Shown here in pieces: positions 1-8,740 of a stretch of DNA of 37,371 bases (position 1 is the first letter of the stretch; the number at the start of each line of letters is the position of its first letter). The DNA is taken from contig JAKSIZ010000023.1 in assembly GCA_024398515.1 (NCBI GenBank), positions 1-37,371 of the forward strand, in the 5' to 3' direction. Position numbers and translations under genes: made by a program. The notes below the pieces were generated by a model. That model saw only the letters and a program-made list of their open reading frames with translations. It had not been told where the DNA came from and did not search any database. Origin of the DNA: Bacteroidaceae bacterium. GTDB taxonomy: Bacteria; Bacteroidota; Bacteroidia; Bacteroidales; Bacteroidaceae.

Positions 1-97
1 TATTGTTTCTTCAAACATTTTATATAAATTTGCATTTGCTGTTGGACTCTACAATACAACAAAATTCATTAGTAAGAAGAGAAAAAGACGAAAAAAC

Positions 98-129
98 TTT
101 TGCCAATTCAAAAAAAGAATGTAACTTTG
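98..129 (+). promoter_or_regulatory. Bacteroidetes-type promoter of rpsP
   Basis: TTTTG at 98-102 and TAACTTTG at 122-129 are separated by 19 bp, matching the Bacteroidetes -33/-7 consensus (TTTG, about 19 bp, TAnnTTTG). A start near 135 would give a leader of about 60 nt before rpsP. Inferred from the motif and spacing only. Confidence 0.6.
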
Positions 130-197
130 CAGCCGCGAAAATAAAACCGTCCTCGAGAAGGACATATTTATTAATTAAAAAAACTTTTTTATAACAC

Positions 198-737
198 ATG
201 GCAACAAAAATCAGATTGCAGCGCGGTGGACACAAGGGATACGCAGTGTATCGTGTCGTTGTCGCTGACACAAAAGCACCACGAGATGGTAGATTTACTG
301 AAAAGCTTGGTATTTACAACCCAAACACCAACCCTGCCACAGTATTAATTAACTTTGAGCGCGCACTTCATTGGGTCGAGGTAGGTGCACAGCCAACTGA
401 CACAACTCGCAAGGTTCTTAGCATGGCGGGTGTGTATATGATGAAGCATCTGCTCCAAGGAGTTAAGAAAGGTGCTTTCGATCAGGCTGAAGCTCAGAAG
501 AGATTTGACGCTTGGATGGAGAACAAGCAGAAGAGCAACGATGCTATTAAGGCTAAGGACATTGATGCAAAGAAAGCTTTTGCTAAGGCAAACCTTGAGG
601 CAGAGAAGAAGGTGAACGCTGCTATTGCACAGAAAGTAGCTGAAAAGAAGGCTGCTGCTCTTGCTGCTGCACAACCTGCAGAAGAGGCACCTGCTACAGA
701 AGAAACTCCTGCAACAGAAGCAGCTCCTGCTGAATAA
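198..737 (+). CDS. rpsP: 30S ribosomal protein S16
   Basis: Component of the small ribosomal subunit, needed for 30S assembly. The first ~80 residues carry the S16 fold and its conserved features: the start [20 protein letters not shown], the [20 protein letters not shown] block, and the later GAQPTD/V segment. Typical S16 is 80-90 residues. Here a Lys/Ala/Glu-rich tail extends the protein to 179 residues (from about residue 95), ending in repeats of AEEAPATEE type; long acidic Ala-rich S16 tails are usual in Bacteroidales. The start is the ATG that begins the S16 motif; there is no Shine-Dalgarno sequence, only an A/T-rich leader. The gene stands alone with its own promoter (98-129) and a strong terminator (760-790). 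Confidence 0.96.
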   Translation: MATKIRLQRGGHKGYAVYRVVVADTKAPRDGRFTEKLGIYNPNTNPATVLINFERALHWVEVGAQPTDTTRKVLSMAGVYMMKHLLQGVKKGAFDQAEAQKRFDAWMENKQKSNDAIKAKDIDAKKAFAKANLEAEKKVNAAIAQKVAEKKAAALAAAQPAEEAPATEETPATEAAPAE

Positions 738-759
738 TTCTTATCAGGCAAAAAGAAAA

Positions 760-790
760 AATAAAGGCTCTCGATTTGAGAGCCTTTATT
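760..790. terminator. Bidirectional rho-independent terminator (rpsP / porin gene)
   Basis: A 13-bp perfect stem, AATAAAGGCTCTC paired with GAGAGCCTTTATT around a 5-nt loop, has a T tract on the plus side and an A-rich tract (T-rich on the minus strand) on the other. It lies between the convergent ends of rpsP and the minus-strand outer-membrane gene ending at 799, so it can serve both. Confidence 0.85.
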
Positions 791-798
791 TTTTTGTA

Positions 799-2367
799 CT
801 AAAACTTATATCCGAGTGTTACAAGCAACTGGTGGCGGTTGTTCTTCACTTCTGTAATCTGCGGTATGTTTTCAATCGACACCGTCTTATCCTCCGCATT
901 TTTATACGAGAATGTTCCATTTGTGAATGGGTAGAAGTCACCTTTCTGTGTGCTGTATTGATAAGCGACATCAGCAAAGAAGTTCTTTGACGAATAACCC
1001 AAGCCAGCAGTGATGCGATTTGTTGCCTTCCAGTTTGTAAAGTCGGTTTGTGATGTGTAATAGTTGCCAAGTGACCATACAGATGGATCTTTGTAACCAC
1101 CATCCTTGTACATTGCGCTCACGTAGTTGTAGCCAAGTCGAAGAGCAAACTCTGGTGTAGGTTTGAATTCAGCACCTACTTTGAGTGTGTGTGTGCCCTT
1201 GAGTGATTCCTTCACGTTTCTTGCCATGCACTCGTCTTTGCTTGTATGCTCATAATAGTTTCCATACCATCCGTCGTAGTATCCGCCTTCATCAATACGA
1301 GGATTTGTTGCATTGTAGTCAGCATATTCCCAACTTGCACCAATAGCAAGGCTTTGTCCTACGGTGTGACCGAGGCTAAGACCAAACTTCCAAGGGGTAT
1401 AGAACTTGTAGCGATAAGTCTCTTCAGTAGTGATAGAGCCCATGCCAGTGTCTGATGTTGCGAGTGCAGTAAACATTGAAGAACGCAGTTTGTAGTAAGT
1501 AGGCGACGATACCCATGCTCCGATACGGAATGGTGAAGTCTCTATAGGACGTATGATAGCACCTGCCTTTACGTCAAATCCTGTTCCGCTGATGATACGT
1601 TCATCGCTCATGGCGATGCCAAGAGTCTGTCCCTTGAAGTCAACAAGTGTTTCGCCATAGAGTGAAGAAGCTTCATAATGTACGTCCTTGATGCCTACTG
1701 TGAGGCCAAGGAATACGCGGTTTTGAATGTTACCAGAGATATTAAAGTCGAAGTTTCCGATGTAACCCTTCACTCCACGATCCATGCCATACTCCGTTGC
1801 ATCGAAGCAAGTGTCGCCAAGAACATTGAGCAATCCATTGCCATTTGCGTTGAAATACGTGTAATCAACAGGTGTGTAGGTATTGTCATTAGAGTCCGTC
1901 ACGATACCAGAACGTATCTTTCCAAACGTTTGCTTGTTCTGCGAGCTACCATTGTATGCGCTATTTGCAGCAGAAAGTATCTGCGAGAAGTTGCGCGACT
2001 TGCTGTAGTTGAACGCAAAGTTAAAGAACGACACCTTATTTTCTGAGGTGTTAGTACTGAGAACGAAGCCTGCCTGGTCAAAGCTCATACGTGTAGGAGA
2101 GACGTCACGTGTCTCCTCAGCTCCAGCCTGTGAGACAAAACCGAACGAAACTGATGCCTGACTACGGCGGAAGAGTCCGATACCTGCAGGGTTACTGCTT
2201 ATTGTAGAGAGGTCTGCACCGAGTGCTTCCATAGCTCCACCCATGCCGACGTAGCGTGCTGTACCGTTAAGGTCGGGTGTTTCAATTGTTGCCATTTCGT
2301 ATGTTTCCTGTGCCGAAACAGCGATTGCCTGTGCAAAAGCGATTGCGATAATAAGTAACTTTTTCAT
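799..2367 (-). CDS. Outer-membrane beta-barrel protein, OmpP1/FadL (TodX) family
   Basis: Predicted outer-membrane transporter or porin for hydrophobic ligands. Residues 1-20 form a signal peptide cleaved after an Ala-Gln site (VSAQ). The mature N-terminus has the FadL-family pattern of a small conserved plug-like start: GTARYVGMGGAMEALGADLS followed by SSNPAGIGLFR. The rest is alternating aromatic/polar strand sequence, ending in a C-terminal Phe (LLVTLGYKF), the signature for BAM-assembled barrels. Length 522 aa fits the family (400-550). It lies 60 bp downstream of the minus-strand secreted-protein gene, with no promoter motif seen between them, so they may be co-transcribed. Such proteins are often labelled 'hemin receptor' in Bacteroidetes; the substrate cannot be told from the sequence. 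Confidence 0.75.
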   Translation of the reverse strand: MKKLLIIAIAFAQAIAVSAQETYEMATIETPDLNGTARYVGMGGAMEALGADLSTISSNPAGIGLFRRSQASVSFGFVSQAGAEETRDVSPTRMSFDQAGFVLSTNTSENKVSFFNFAFNYSKSRNFSQILSAANSAYNGSSQNKQTFGKIRSGIVTDSNDNTYTPVDYTYFNANGNGLLNVLGDTCFDATEYGMDRGVKGYIGNFDFNISGNIQNRVFLGLTVGIKDVHYEASSLYGETLVDFKGQTLGIAMSDERIISGTGFDVKAGAIIRPIETSPFRIGAWVSSPTYYKLRSSMFTALATSDTGMGSITTEETYRYKFYTPWKFGLSLGHTVGQSLAIGASWEYADYNATNPRIDEGGYYDGWYGNYYEHTSKDECMARNVKESLKGTHTLKVGAEFKPTPEFALRLGYNYVSAMYKDGGYKDPSVWSLGNYYTSQTDFTNWKATNRITAGLGYSSKNFFADVAYQYSTQKGDFYPFTNGTFSYKNAEDKTVSIENIPQITEVKNNRHQLLVTLGYKF

Positions 2368-2427
2368 ATTTTTTCGATTTAATTATTTTACAAACTTTCG
2401 AAATTTCAGGGTTTCAAGATTTCGGAA

Positions 2428-3351
2428 TTATCTATGACCGCCTCCTGAGAAACCACCTCCACCGCCGCGACCACCGCCTGAGAAGCCGCCGCCTCCGCCT
2501 GAGAATCCACCGCCGCCTCCGCTTGAGAAGCCGCCACCACTCGAACCACTACTGCGTGAGAAGCCGCTGTTGATTGGAGTGCTACTGCGTGAGAAGCCAG
2601 TATTGGTGTTGTAATTCGTATTGGTATTGGTTGATGTTGTGGTTGTACGGCTGTTGAAACCCGATTTTGAAGCACGGAAACCTGTGTTCTTGCTTGAGTT
2701 AGATGCCGTAGTATGTGAGCCGAAACCTGTGGTAGAGCGACTGAAACCACGACTATTTGAAGCAAAGCCTCCACGATATCCAGAGTGGTTTGAAGTGCCG
2801 ACAACAGAATGATTGCGTGTTCCTGGCGAATTATATACATAGACTCCACCTGTATATACCGGTGCATACCACCCACAATTCCAATATGGTCTATAGTATC
2901 CGCCCCAAGCATAGTCGTAACGCCATCCTGGACCGTAATACCAAGGGTCGTACCAAGAATAATACCATGGGTCATAGTACCACGGATCGTAATACCACGC
3001 GCGCGAATAATAAGGATCGTACCAGCCATTGTCGATGAACTCGATACGGCGAGTGACGTACATCGTGTCCTGTACTACGGAATCGACATACTCCTTGTCT
3101 GAGGTGATGCGACCGCGACGGTTGTATGCATCGACGTCAACATCTATGCCACCATTGTTGTCGATGAACACTACATCATTGTTGTCATTGTATTCGTCAA
3201 CAGCAACCGGCACGTACGTAGGCGCATCGGAAACAGTTGCCTTCATTGTCTTCTTTGTGAAGTACATGTCGTCCTGTGCAAGCACGTTTGTTGCGAAAAG
3301 AACTGCGCAAACAAGTGCTGTCGTTCTGCTTAAACTAATCATCCTTTTCAT
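2428..3351 (-). CDS. Secreted Tyr/Trp-rich, Gly/Ser-rich low-complexity protein
   Basis: Function unknown. The start is taken at the ATG at 3351 (MKRMISLSR), because this places a clean signal peptide at the N-terminus (hydrophobic core ALVCAVLFATNVLAQ) just downstream of the -7 box at 3395-3402; an in-frame ATG at 3405 lies upstream of that box. The mature protein (307 aa with the signal) has an acidic segment with Asp-Asn runs, then a central stretch dense in W, Y, D and P (repeats such as DPWYY), then Ser/Thr/Asn-rich sequence with recurring GFSRS units, and finally a glycine tail (GGGFSGGG repeats). No cysteine network, lipobox or enzymatic motif is visible. The composition suggests an extracytoplasmic surface or periplasmic protein, related to uncharacterised Bacteroidales proteins. 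It is the first gene of a likely pair with the FadL-type porin. Confidence 0.75.
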   Translation of the reverse strand: MKRMISLSRTTALVCAVLFATNVLAQDDMYFTKKTMKATVSDAPTYVPVAVDEYNDNNDVVFIDNNGGIDVDVDAYNRRGRITSDKEYVDSVVQDTMYVTRRIEFIDNGWYDPYYSRAWYYDPWYYDPWYYSWYDPWYYGPGWRYDYAWGGYYRPYWNCGWYAPVYTGGVYVYNSPGTRNHSVVGTSNHSGYRGGFASNSRGFSRSTTGFGSHTTASNSSKNTGFRASKSGFNSRTTTTSTNTNTNYNTNTGFSRSSTPINSGFSRSSGSSGGGFSSGGGGGFSGGGGGFSGGGRGGGGGFSGGGHR

Positions 3352-3394
3352 AACTTTTTCCTTTCTTATTTCTTTTTTACATTGTTTCACGGTG

Positions 3395-3426
3395 CAAAAA
3401 TACAACTTATTTTACAAACATCAAAA
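3395..3426 (-). promoter_or_regulatory. Promoter of the Gly/Tyr-rich protein gene
   Basis: On the minus strand, TTTTG (3422-3426) is followed after 19 bp by TATTTTTG (3395-3402), a full match to the Bacteroidetes TTTG / TAnnTTTG promoter. The expected start near 3388 gives a leader of about 37 nt to the ATG at 3351. Confidence 0.6.
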
Positions 3427-3483
3427 CGGAAATGTCCTAATTTGCGTAGGAATTTCCCTACTCATGCGTTATCGTTGTTTCGG

Positions 3484-3567
3484 ACGAACGCTTAACTCGG
3501 AAAAAAGTTGTACAACTTTCGAGTGAAAGTTGTACAACATTCAGACGAAAGTTGTACAACTTTTTTT
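3484..3567. repeat. Palindromic array element, copy A (GTTGTACAAC core)
   Basis: Three copies of the perfect palindrome GTTGTACAAC start at 3507, 3529 and 3551, an exact 22-bp period. The 12-bp spacers are TTTCGAGTGAAA and ATTCAGACGAAA. The left arm at 3486-3505 (GAACGCTTAACTCGGAAAAA) is the exact reverse complement of the right arm of copy B (15715-15734). A runs on the left and a T7 run on the right make it look like a two-way terminator or long hairpin. It sits in the 387-bp gap between divergent genes (2428-3351 minus and rhaB plus), about 60 bp upstream of the minus-strand promoter. Confidence 0.8.
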
Positions 3568-3683
3568 ACCCCCAACAGAACATATTCTGAGAGGGTAACG
3601 TTCGTGGCGGAAAATGAGAGCGTTCATAAGGTTAAAAAAGATGAAATATAGTTGCAATATATTATTATGATATTATTTTTTAC

Positions 3684-3691
3684 TATCTTTG
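3684..3691 (+). promoter_or_regulatory. -7 box upstream of rhaB
   Basis: TATCTTTG matches TAnnTTTG and lies 48 bp before the rhaB ATG. No TTTG at the expected -33 position was found, which would fit an activator-dependent promoter such as a rhamnose-induced one (inference). Confidence 0.45.
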
Positions 3692-3738
3692 CAAATGAAT
3701 GTAGCATTATGTTTTAACACGTAAAAAAACTATATTGT

Positions 3739-5208
3739 ATGAACAACAAATACTTCCTTGCAGTGGATCTCGGAGCGACGAGTGGACGCACTATCGTCGG
3801 CACCTTGAACGACGGCAAGATACAACTCGACGAACTTACACGATTCGACAACCCTATCATCGAGACTAACGGACATTTCTTTTGGGACATCTTCGGACTT
3901 TACAGCGAAATAATCAAGGCACTGAAGAAGGTGAAGGAACAGGAAATTCCTATCGCAAGCATCGGCATCGACACTTGGGGCGTTGACTTTGTGTATATAG
4001 GCAAGGACGGCGGAATACTCCGCAACCCTGCATGTTACCGCGACCCACACACCGACGGCATGATGGACGAATACTTCAAAAGCGTCATCGACAGCAAAAC
4101 GGTGTATGACAAGACCGGAATTCAGTTCATGAACTTCAATTCGCTGTTCCAGCTCTACACCATGAAGAAGGCTGGCAACTCGGCATTTGAATGCGCAGAC
4201 AAGATTCTCTTTATGCCCGACTGCCTCAGCTATATGCTTACAGGTAAGGCAGTAACAGAATATACCATAGCATCGACATCGCAGATGCTCAACCCTAAGA
4301 CCAAGCAACTCGACGAAGATTTGCTTTCAAGCATAGGACTGACGAACCAGAATTTCGGCGAGATGACCAATCCTGGAACCATTATCGGCACGTTGACCGA
4401 GGAGATTCAGAAGATTACCGGACTTGGTGCAGTGCCTGTAGTTGCCGTAGCAGGACACGATACTGCGTCGGCTGTAGCGGCTGTTCCAGCAAGGAATGAG
4501 GAGTTTGCATACCTCAGTTCAGGCACATGGTCGCTGATGGGAATAGAGACAAAGGACGCAATAATCAATGATGAAAGCTACGACAAGAACTTCACCAACG
4601 AGGGCGGAATAGAAGGAACAACACGTTTCTTAAAGAACATCTGCGGTATGTGGCTGTATGAACGTTGCCGCAAAGAGTGGGTTGATGCGCCACGTGAGCA
4701 CCCAGTTTTGCAGGCAGAAGCAATGAAGCAGCCAGCGTTTAAGTATATCATCAACCCAGACGATGCAATGTTTGCTAATCCGGAACGCATGGTCGATGCC
4801 ATTCAAGCGTATTGCGAGAAGACCGGACAAGGGCGTCCTGAGGGATATGCAACTATCTGTCGATGTATTTTCGACTCTCTTGCACTGCGTTACAAAGAAG
4901 TGTTTGAGTGGCTGAAAGACTTCGCTTCGTTCGACATAAAGACTCTTCACATCATTGGAGGAGGCTCAATGAACAACTATCTGAACCAGATGACGGCCGA
5001 CTCTTTGGGCGTAGAAGTGCTTGCAGGACCGCAGGAAGGCACCGCACTTGGCAACATTATGCTTCAGGCAAAAGCTGCCGGAGAGGTTGGTGACGTATGG
5101 GAAATGCGAAAGATAATAGCCAAATCCATTGACCTAAAGCCTTTCCATCCTAATCACACAGCTGAGTGGGACGAAGCTTTTGCGAAGTATCTCGCAATAA
5201 CAAAGTGA
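3739..5208 (+). CDS. rhaB: Rhamnulokinase
   Basis: Cytoplasmic FGGY-family kinase that phosphorylates L-rhamnulose to L-rhamnulose 1-phosphate. The N-terminal phosphate-binding loop is visible (AVDLGATSGRTIVG, residues 8-21), followed by the substrate-domain sequence GIDTWGVDFVYI, the second ATPase-fold motif VAGHDTASAVAAVP and the C-terminal IIGGGSMNNYLNQMTADSLG adenine-binding segment. Length 489 aa equals that of characterised rhamnulokinases. It is the first gene of a four-gene rhamnose operon, 80 bp ahead of rhaA. The identity is supported both by the family match and by the neighbours (isomerase and aldolase of the same pathway). Confidence 0.95.
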   Translation: MNNKYFLAVDLGATSGRTIVGTLNDGKIQLDELTRFDNPIIETNGHFFWDIFGLYSEIIKALKKVKEQEIPIASIGIDTWGVDFVYIGKDGGILRNPACYRDPHTDGMMDEYFKSVIDSKTVYDKTGIQFMNFNSLFQLYTMKKAGNSAFECADKILFMPDCLSYMLTGKAVTEYTIASTSQMLNPKTKQLDEDLLSSIGLTNQNFGEMTNPGTIIGTLTEEIQKITGLGAVPVVAVAGHDTASAVAAVPARNEEFAYLSSGTWSLMGIETKDAIINDESYDKNFTNEGGIEGTTRFLKNICGMWLYERCRKEWVDAPREHPVLQAEAMKQPAFKYIINPDDAMFANPERMVDAIQAYCEKTGQGRPEGYATICRCIFDSLALRYKEVFEWLKDFASFDIKTLHIIGGGSMNNYLNQMTADSLGVEVLAGPQEGTALGNIMLQAKAAGEVGDVWEMRKIIAKSIDLKPFHPNHTAEWDEAFAKYLAITK

Positions 5209-5239
5209 CTTTATAAGTTGTAATTACTTTGATGCAGAG

Positions 5240-5288
5240 CAAATAATAACAATACAATATAAAATGTAAAACATAAAACTAAAAGATT
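5240..5288 (+). repeat. A-rich quasi-repeat leader before rhaA
   Basis: The end of the rhaB-rhaA spacer is built from related A-rich units of about 8 bp (ATAAAATG, TAAAACAT, AAAACTAA) up to the ATG at 5289. There is no Shine-Dalgarno sequence. The layout is the same as in five other leaders of this window, although the unit differs. Confidence 0.45.
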
Positions 5289-6542
5289 ATGAAAGAAGAA
5301 TTAGTAAAGAAAGCGTATGAAGTAGCAAAGGAACGCTACGCAGAGATTGGTATTGACACAGAGGCTGTGCTGAAACAATTGCAGGATTTCCACCTCAGTA
5401 TGCACTGTTGGCAAGCCGACGATGTTGCAGGTTTTGAAGTTCAGGCAGGTGCATTGAGCGGTGGTATTCAGAGCACAGGCAACTATCCAGGCAAGGCAAG
5501 AAACATAGATGAACTGCGTGCCGACATTCTGAAAGCAAAGACTCTGATACCAGGAACGCATCGTTTGAACCTTCATGAGATTTATGGCGACTTCCAGGGA
5601 AAGGTCGTTGACCGTGACGAAGTGACTGTTGACTACTTCAAGAGTTGGATAGATTGGGGTAAGGAAAACGACACAAAACTCGACTTTAACTCTACATCGT
5701 TCTCACATCCAAAGAGCGGAAACCTCAGTCTTTCTAATCCTGACAAGGGCATACGCGACTTCTGGATTGAACATACAAAGCGTTGTCGTGAGATTGCAAA
5801 CGCCATGGGTGAGGCTCAGGGCGATCCATGTATCATGAACATTTGGGTTCATGACGGATGCAAGGACGTTAGCGTTAATCATTATTTATATAGGAAACTG
5901 TTGAAGGAAAGCCTCGACGAGATACTCGCAAAGAAACAACCGATGATGAAGGACTGCATCGAAGGCAAGGTATTTGGTATCGGTCTTGAGAGTTTCACGG
6001 TTGGTTCGCATGACTTCTATACTGCATACGCAGCAAAGAACAACGTGATGCTGACTATCGACACAGGTCACTATCACCCAACAGAAAGCCCTGCCGACAA
6101 GGTTAGTGCCGTGCTGCAGTTCGTTCCAGAGCTTATGCTCCACGTTTCACGCCCAGTGCGTTGGGACTCTGACCACGTAACAATCATGGACGATCCTACT
6201 CAGGAACTCTTCTTTGAAATAGTACGTGCCGGTGCTCTTGACCGCGTTCACTATGGTCTTGACTATTTCGACGGTTCAATCAACCGCATAGGTGCATACG
6301 TTACAGGTTCCCGTGCAGCACAGAAGTGTATGCTTCGCGCACTGCTTGAACCATCAGCAAAGATTTCACAAGACGAAGTTGCAGGCAAGGGATTTGAAGT
6401 TCTTGCAACGATTGAAGAGCAAAAGGCAATGCCTTGGCAGGCTGTATATGACGAGTTCTGCGTAAGAAACAATGTGCCTGTAGGCGATGCTTTCATCAAG
6501 GAAGTTGAAGAATACGAAGCAAACGTAACATTAAAGAGATAA
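5289..6542 (+). CDS. rhaA: L-rhamnose isomerase
   Basis: Cytoplasmic metal-dependent isomerase converting L-rhamnose to L-rhamnulose. The 417-aa protein aligns by recognisable blocks with RhaA: the N-terminal LSMHCWQADDVAGFE motif, HPKSGNLSLSNPDKGIRDFW, NIWVHDGCKD, the metal-site region LTIDTGHYHPTESPADKVSA and RPVRWDSDHVTIMDD, whose His and Asp residues match the known metal ligands. Length is that of the family (about 419). It lies between rhaB and the MFS transporter gene (5-bp gap to the latter) and is surely part of the same transcript. Confidence 0.96.
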   Translation: MKEELVKKAYEVAKERYAEIGIDTEAVLKQLQDFHLSMHCWQADDVAGFEVQAGALSGGIQSTGNYPGKARNIDELRADILKAKTLIPGTHRLNLHEIYGDFQGKVVDRDEVTVDYFKSWIDWGKENDTKLDFNSTSFSHPKSGNLSLSNPDKGIRDFWIEHTKRCREIANAMGEAQGDPCIMNIWVHDGCKDVSVNHYLYRKLLKESLDEILAKKQPMMKDCIEGKVFGIGLESFTVGSHDFYTAYAAKNNVMLTIDTGHYHPTESPADKVSAVLQFVPELMLHVSRPVRWDSDHVTIMDDPTQELFFEIVRAGALDRVHYGLDYFDGSINRIGAYVTGSRAAQKCMLRALLEPSAKISQDEVAGKGFEVLATIEEQKAMPWQAVYDEFCVRNNVPVGDAFIKEVEEYEANVTLKR

Positions 6543-6547
6543 ACACT

Positions 6548-7894
6548 ATGGCAAACAAAAGCAGTCTGAAGAGCACGATAGCAGTGTCTCTTACCAATTA
6601 TCTTGATGCCGGTGCCATTGTTGCAGGTGCAAGTGGACTCACACTTTGGCAGAATTATCTCGGCCTTACCGAGGTTCATCTCGGTTGGTTGAACTTCATC
6701 AGTGCCAACTGTCTCGGTGCGGCATTGGGTGCAATCATCGGTGGTTTCCTTGCCGATAAGTATGGTCGCAAGTTCATTTACACATATAACTTGCTGGTTT
6801 ATATGCTCGGCGTGCTTCTCGTGATGTGTTCAGTAAACTTCCCTATGCTGCTCGCAGGCTTCCTCGTTACAGGAATTTCAGTAGGTATTGGTGTACCAGC
6901 ATCGTGGACATACATCTCGGAAAGTTCAGAAATCAACAACCGTGGACGTAACATTTGCATTTCACAGATGTCGTGGGGCGTTGGTCCTATGATTATTCTC
7001 CTTCTCGGTATGTTCTTTGCACCAGGTGGATACCTGTTCAGCTGGGTAGAATCACTTGCTGCAGCTATCGGAGGTGCAGGTTTGGCAGTAGATGCTGTAA
7101 ACGTATTCAGTTCAAGAGTTGTATTCTTCTCGCTGTTTGTTGTAGCGTTCATAGCATGGAACATGCAGCGTAAACTTGAGGAAAGCAACGAATGGAAGGC
7201 AAGTAAGGAAACTGCAAAGGCTAAGGGTGAGGACACTGGACTTATCCATGCTTTCAAGGTGTTGTTCTCGAACAAGACAGCCATAAAGACCGTTTGTTTC
7301 CTTGCAGCAATCTATCTTACATGGAACCTCGTGGCATCAGTTATGGGCTTCTTCCAGCCACATATCTATGAAACTGCTGGTGGAGTAAGCAATGAGCAGG
7401 CAAACTGGATGAACTGCATACAATGGGCAATCATCGTTGGAACGACTTTTGTTGTATCAGGATTGATAGACAAGACAAACCATAAACTGCTTTACATCAT
7501 TGGTCTCGTGTTTGCACTCAGCGCATGGATTGTTGTTGTAGGCGTTGGCGTAAATGGTCCTGTAGGCCTTTGGTCGTTTGTAGTGCTTTGGGGTATCGAA
7601 GGTGGTATCTCCGTTCAGGTGTTCTATGCTCTTTGGGGCACAGAGTTGTTCCCTGCAAAGTTCCGCGCCGGAGCACAAGGATTCATGTTCTTTGTTGTTC
7701 GTGGATTGTCAGCAGTATGGGGACTTGTGTTCACTTATATCTATGGAGAAAACGGCGAAGGCTTTACTATTGCAGCATACTGCATGATAGCCCTGCTCGT
7801 TATCTCATTGATAGTTGGTGTAATCGGATGTCCAAGCACGAGAGGAAAATCACTTGACCAAATAACAAAAGAAAGATATGGAGAAGAGTATTAA
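6548..7894 (+). CDS. MFS sugar transporter, probable L-rhamnose permease
   Basis: Twelve-segment inner-membrane carrier of the major facilitator superfamily, 448 aa. The loop 2-3 signature is clear (GGFLADKYGRKF), as is the mid-protein cytoplasmic loop (NEWKASKETAKAKGEDTG) between two six-helix halves. It is not RhaT: the E. coli type L-rhamnose/H+ symporter is a shorter protein of the DMT superfamily with no such signature. Its place between rhaA and rhaD, with gaps of 5 bp and about 1 bp, makes L-rhamnose the likely substrate (inference from context). The C-terminus (STRGKSLDQITKERYG) recalls sugar-porter MFS tails. Confidence 0.85.
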   Translation: MANKSSLKSTIAVSLTNYLDAGAIVAGASGLTLWQNYLGLTEVHLGWLNFISANCLGAALGAIIGGFLADKYGRKFIYTYNLLVYMLGVLLVMCSVNFPMLLAGFLVTGISVGIGVPASWTYISESSEINNRGRNICISQMSWGVGPMIILLLGMFFAPGGYLFSWVESLAAAIGGAGLAVDAVNVFSSRVVFFSLFVVAFIAWNMQRKLEESNEWKASKETAKAKGEDTGLIHAFKVLFSNKTAIKTVCFLAAIYLTWNLVASVMGFFQPHIYETAGGVSNEQANWMNCIQWAIIVGTTFVVSGLIDKTNHKLLYIIGLVFALSAWIVVVGVGVNGPVGLWSFVVLWGIEGGISVQVFYALWGTELFPAKFRAGAQGFMFFVVRGLSAVWGLVFTYIYGENGEGFTIAAYCMIALLVISLIVGVIGCPSTRGKSLDQITKERYGEEY

Positions 7895-7895
7895 T

Positions 7896-8717
7896 ATGAA
7901 AAGTATATTAGACAATCGCCCAGAGTTGAAGGCTGTCATTGACCAAGTTGCAGAAGTTACTGGTTACCTTTGGCAGAAAGGATGGGCAGAACGTAACGGT
8001 GGCAATATCACTGTAAACATAACAGAGTTTGTTGACGACGAGATTAAGTCGCTGAAGGCTATAGCACCTGTCAAGCAGATTGGCAAGGTACTGCCGCAGT
8101 TGAAAGGTACATATTTCTATGCCAAGGGCACAGGCAAACGTATGCGTGACCTTGCACGATGGCCAATGCAGAACGGTGCAGTAATCCGCATTTGCGATGA
8201 CTGCGCAAGCTATGAAATCATTGCTGACGAACCTGTTATGCCAACGAGCGAACTTCCATCGCATCTCGCTATGCAGAACTATCTGCTTGAAACAGGCAGC
8301 AAGTATAAAGCAACACTCCATACGCACCCAATAGAATTGGTTGCAATGAGCCACAATCCAAAGTTCCTCGTTCCTGGAGTGATGACAAAGACACTCTGGA
8401 GTATGATACCTGAGACTTTGGCATTTGCACCACTCGGTCTTGGTATCGTGCCTTACGAATTACCAGGAAGCGTGAAGCTTGCTGATGCAACACTTGAACA
8501 GATAAAGAAGTTCGATGTTGTCATGTGGGAAAAGCACGGAGTATGTGCTGTAGGACTTGACATTATGGATGCTTTCGACCAGATTGACGTGCTCAACAAG
8601 GCAGCAAACATATATATGTGTGCAAAGAACATGGGCTTTGAACCTGAAGGAATGACCGACGCTGCAATAAAAGAAGTGCAGGACGTGTTCAACCTCCCAA
8701 AGACAAGACCTTGTTAA
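7896..8717 (+). CDS. rhaD: Rhamnulose-1-phosphate aldolase
   Basis: Class II (zinc) aldolase splitting L-rhamnulose 1-phosphate into dihydroxyacetone phosphate and L-lactaldehyde. Visible hallmarks are the NGGNITVNI phosphate-binding segment, the zinc ligands in TLHTHPIELVAMSH (HTH pair), a Glu before them in SELPSHLAMQNYLL, and EKHGVCAVGLDIMDAFDQID carrying the third His. An in-frame ATG at 7878 lies within the transporter gene; the ATG at 7896, one base after the transporter stop, gives the usual N-terminus MKSILDNRPELKAV and is preferred. 273 aa matches the family (about 270). It is the last gene of the operon, followed by a terminator at 8741. No lactaldehyde reductase and no rhamnose regulator are adjacent. 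Confidence 0.94.
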   Translation: MKSILDNRPELKAVIDQVAEVTGYLWQKGWAERNGGNITVNITEFVDDEIKSLKAIAPVKQIGKVLPQLKGTYFYAKGTGKRMRDLARWPMQNGAVIRICDDCASYEIIADEPVMPTSELPSHLAMQNYLLETGSKYKATLHTHPIELVAMSHNPKFLVPGVMTKTLWSMIPETLAFAPLGLGIVPYELPGSVKLADATLEQIKKFDVVMWEKHGVCAVGLDIMDAFDQIDVLNKAANIYMCAKNMGFEPEGMTDAAIKEVQDVFNLPKTRPC

Positions 8718-8740
8718 TTGATAATTGACATTTATTTAAT

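Noticed and set aside
3504-3563. GTTGTACAAC palindromes as simple RhaR operators for rhaB
   Set aside because: They lie more than 120 bp upstream of the rhaB -7 box, and their arm is shared with elements at loci that have nothing to do with rhamnose.
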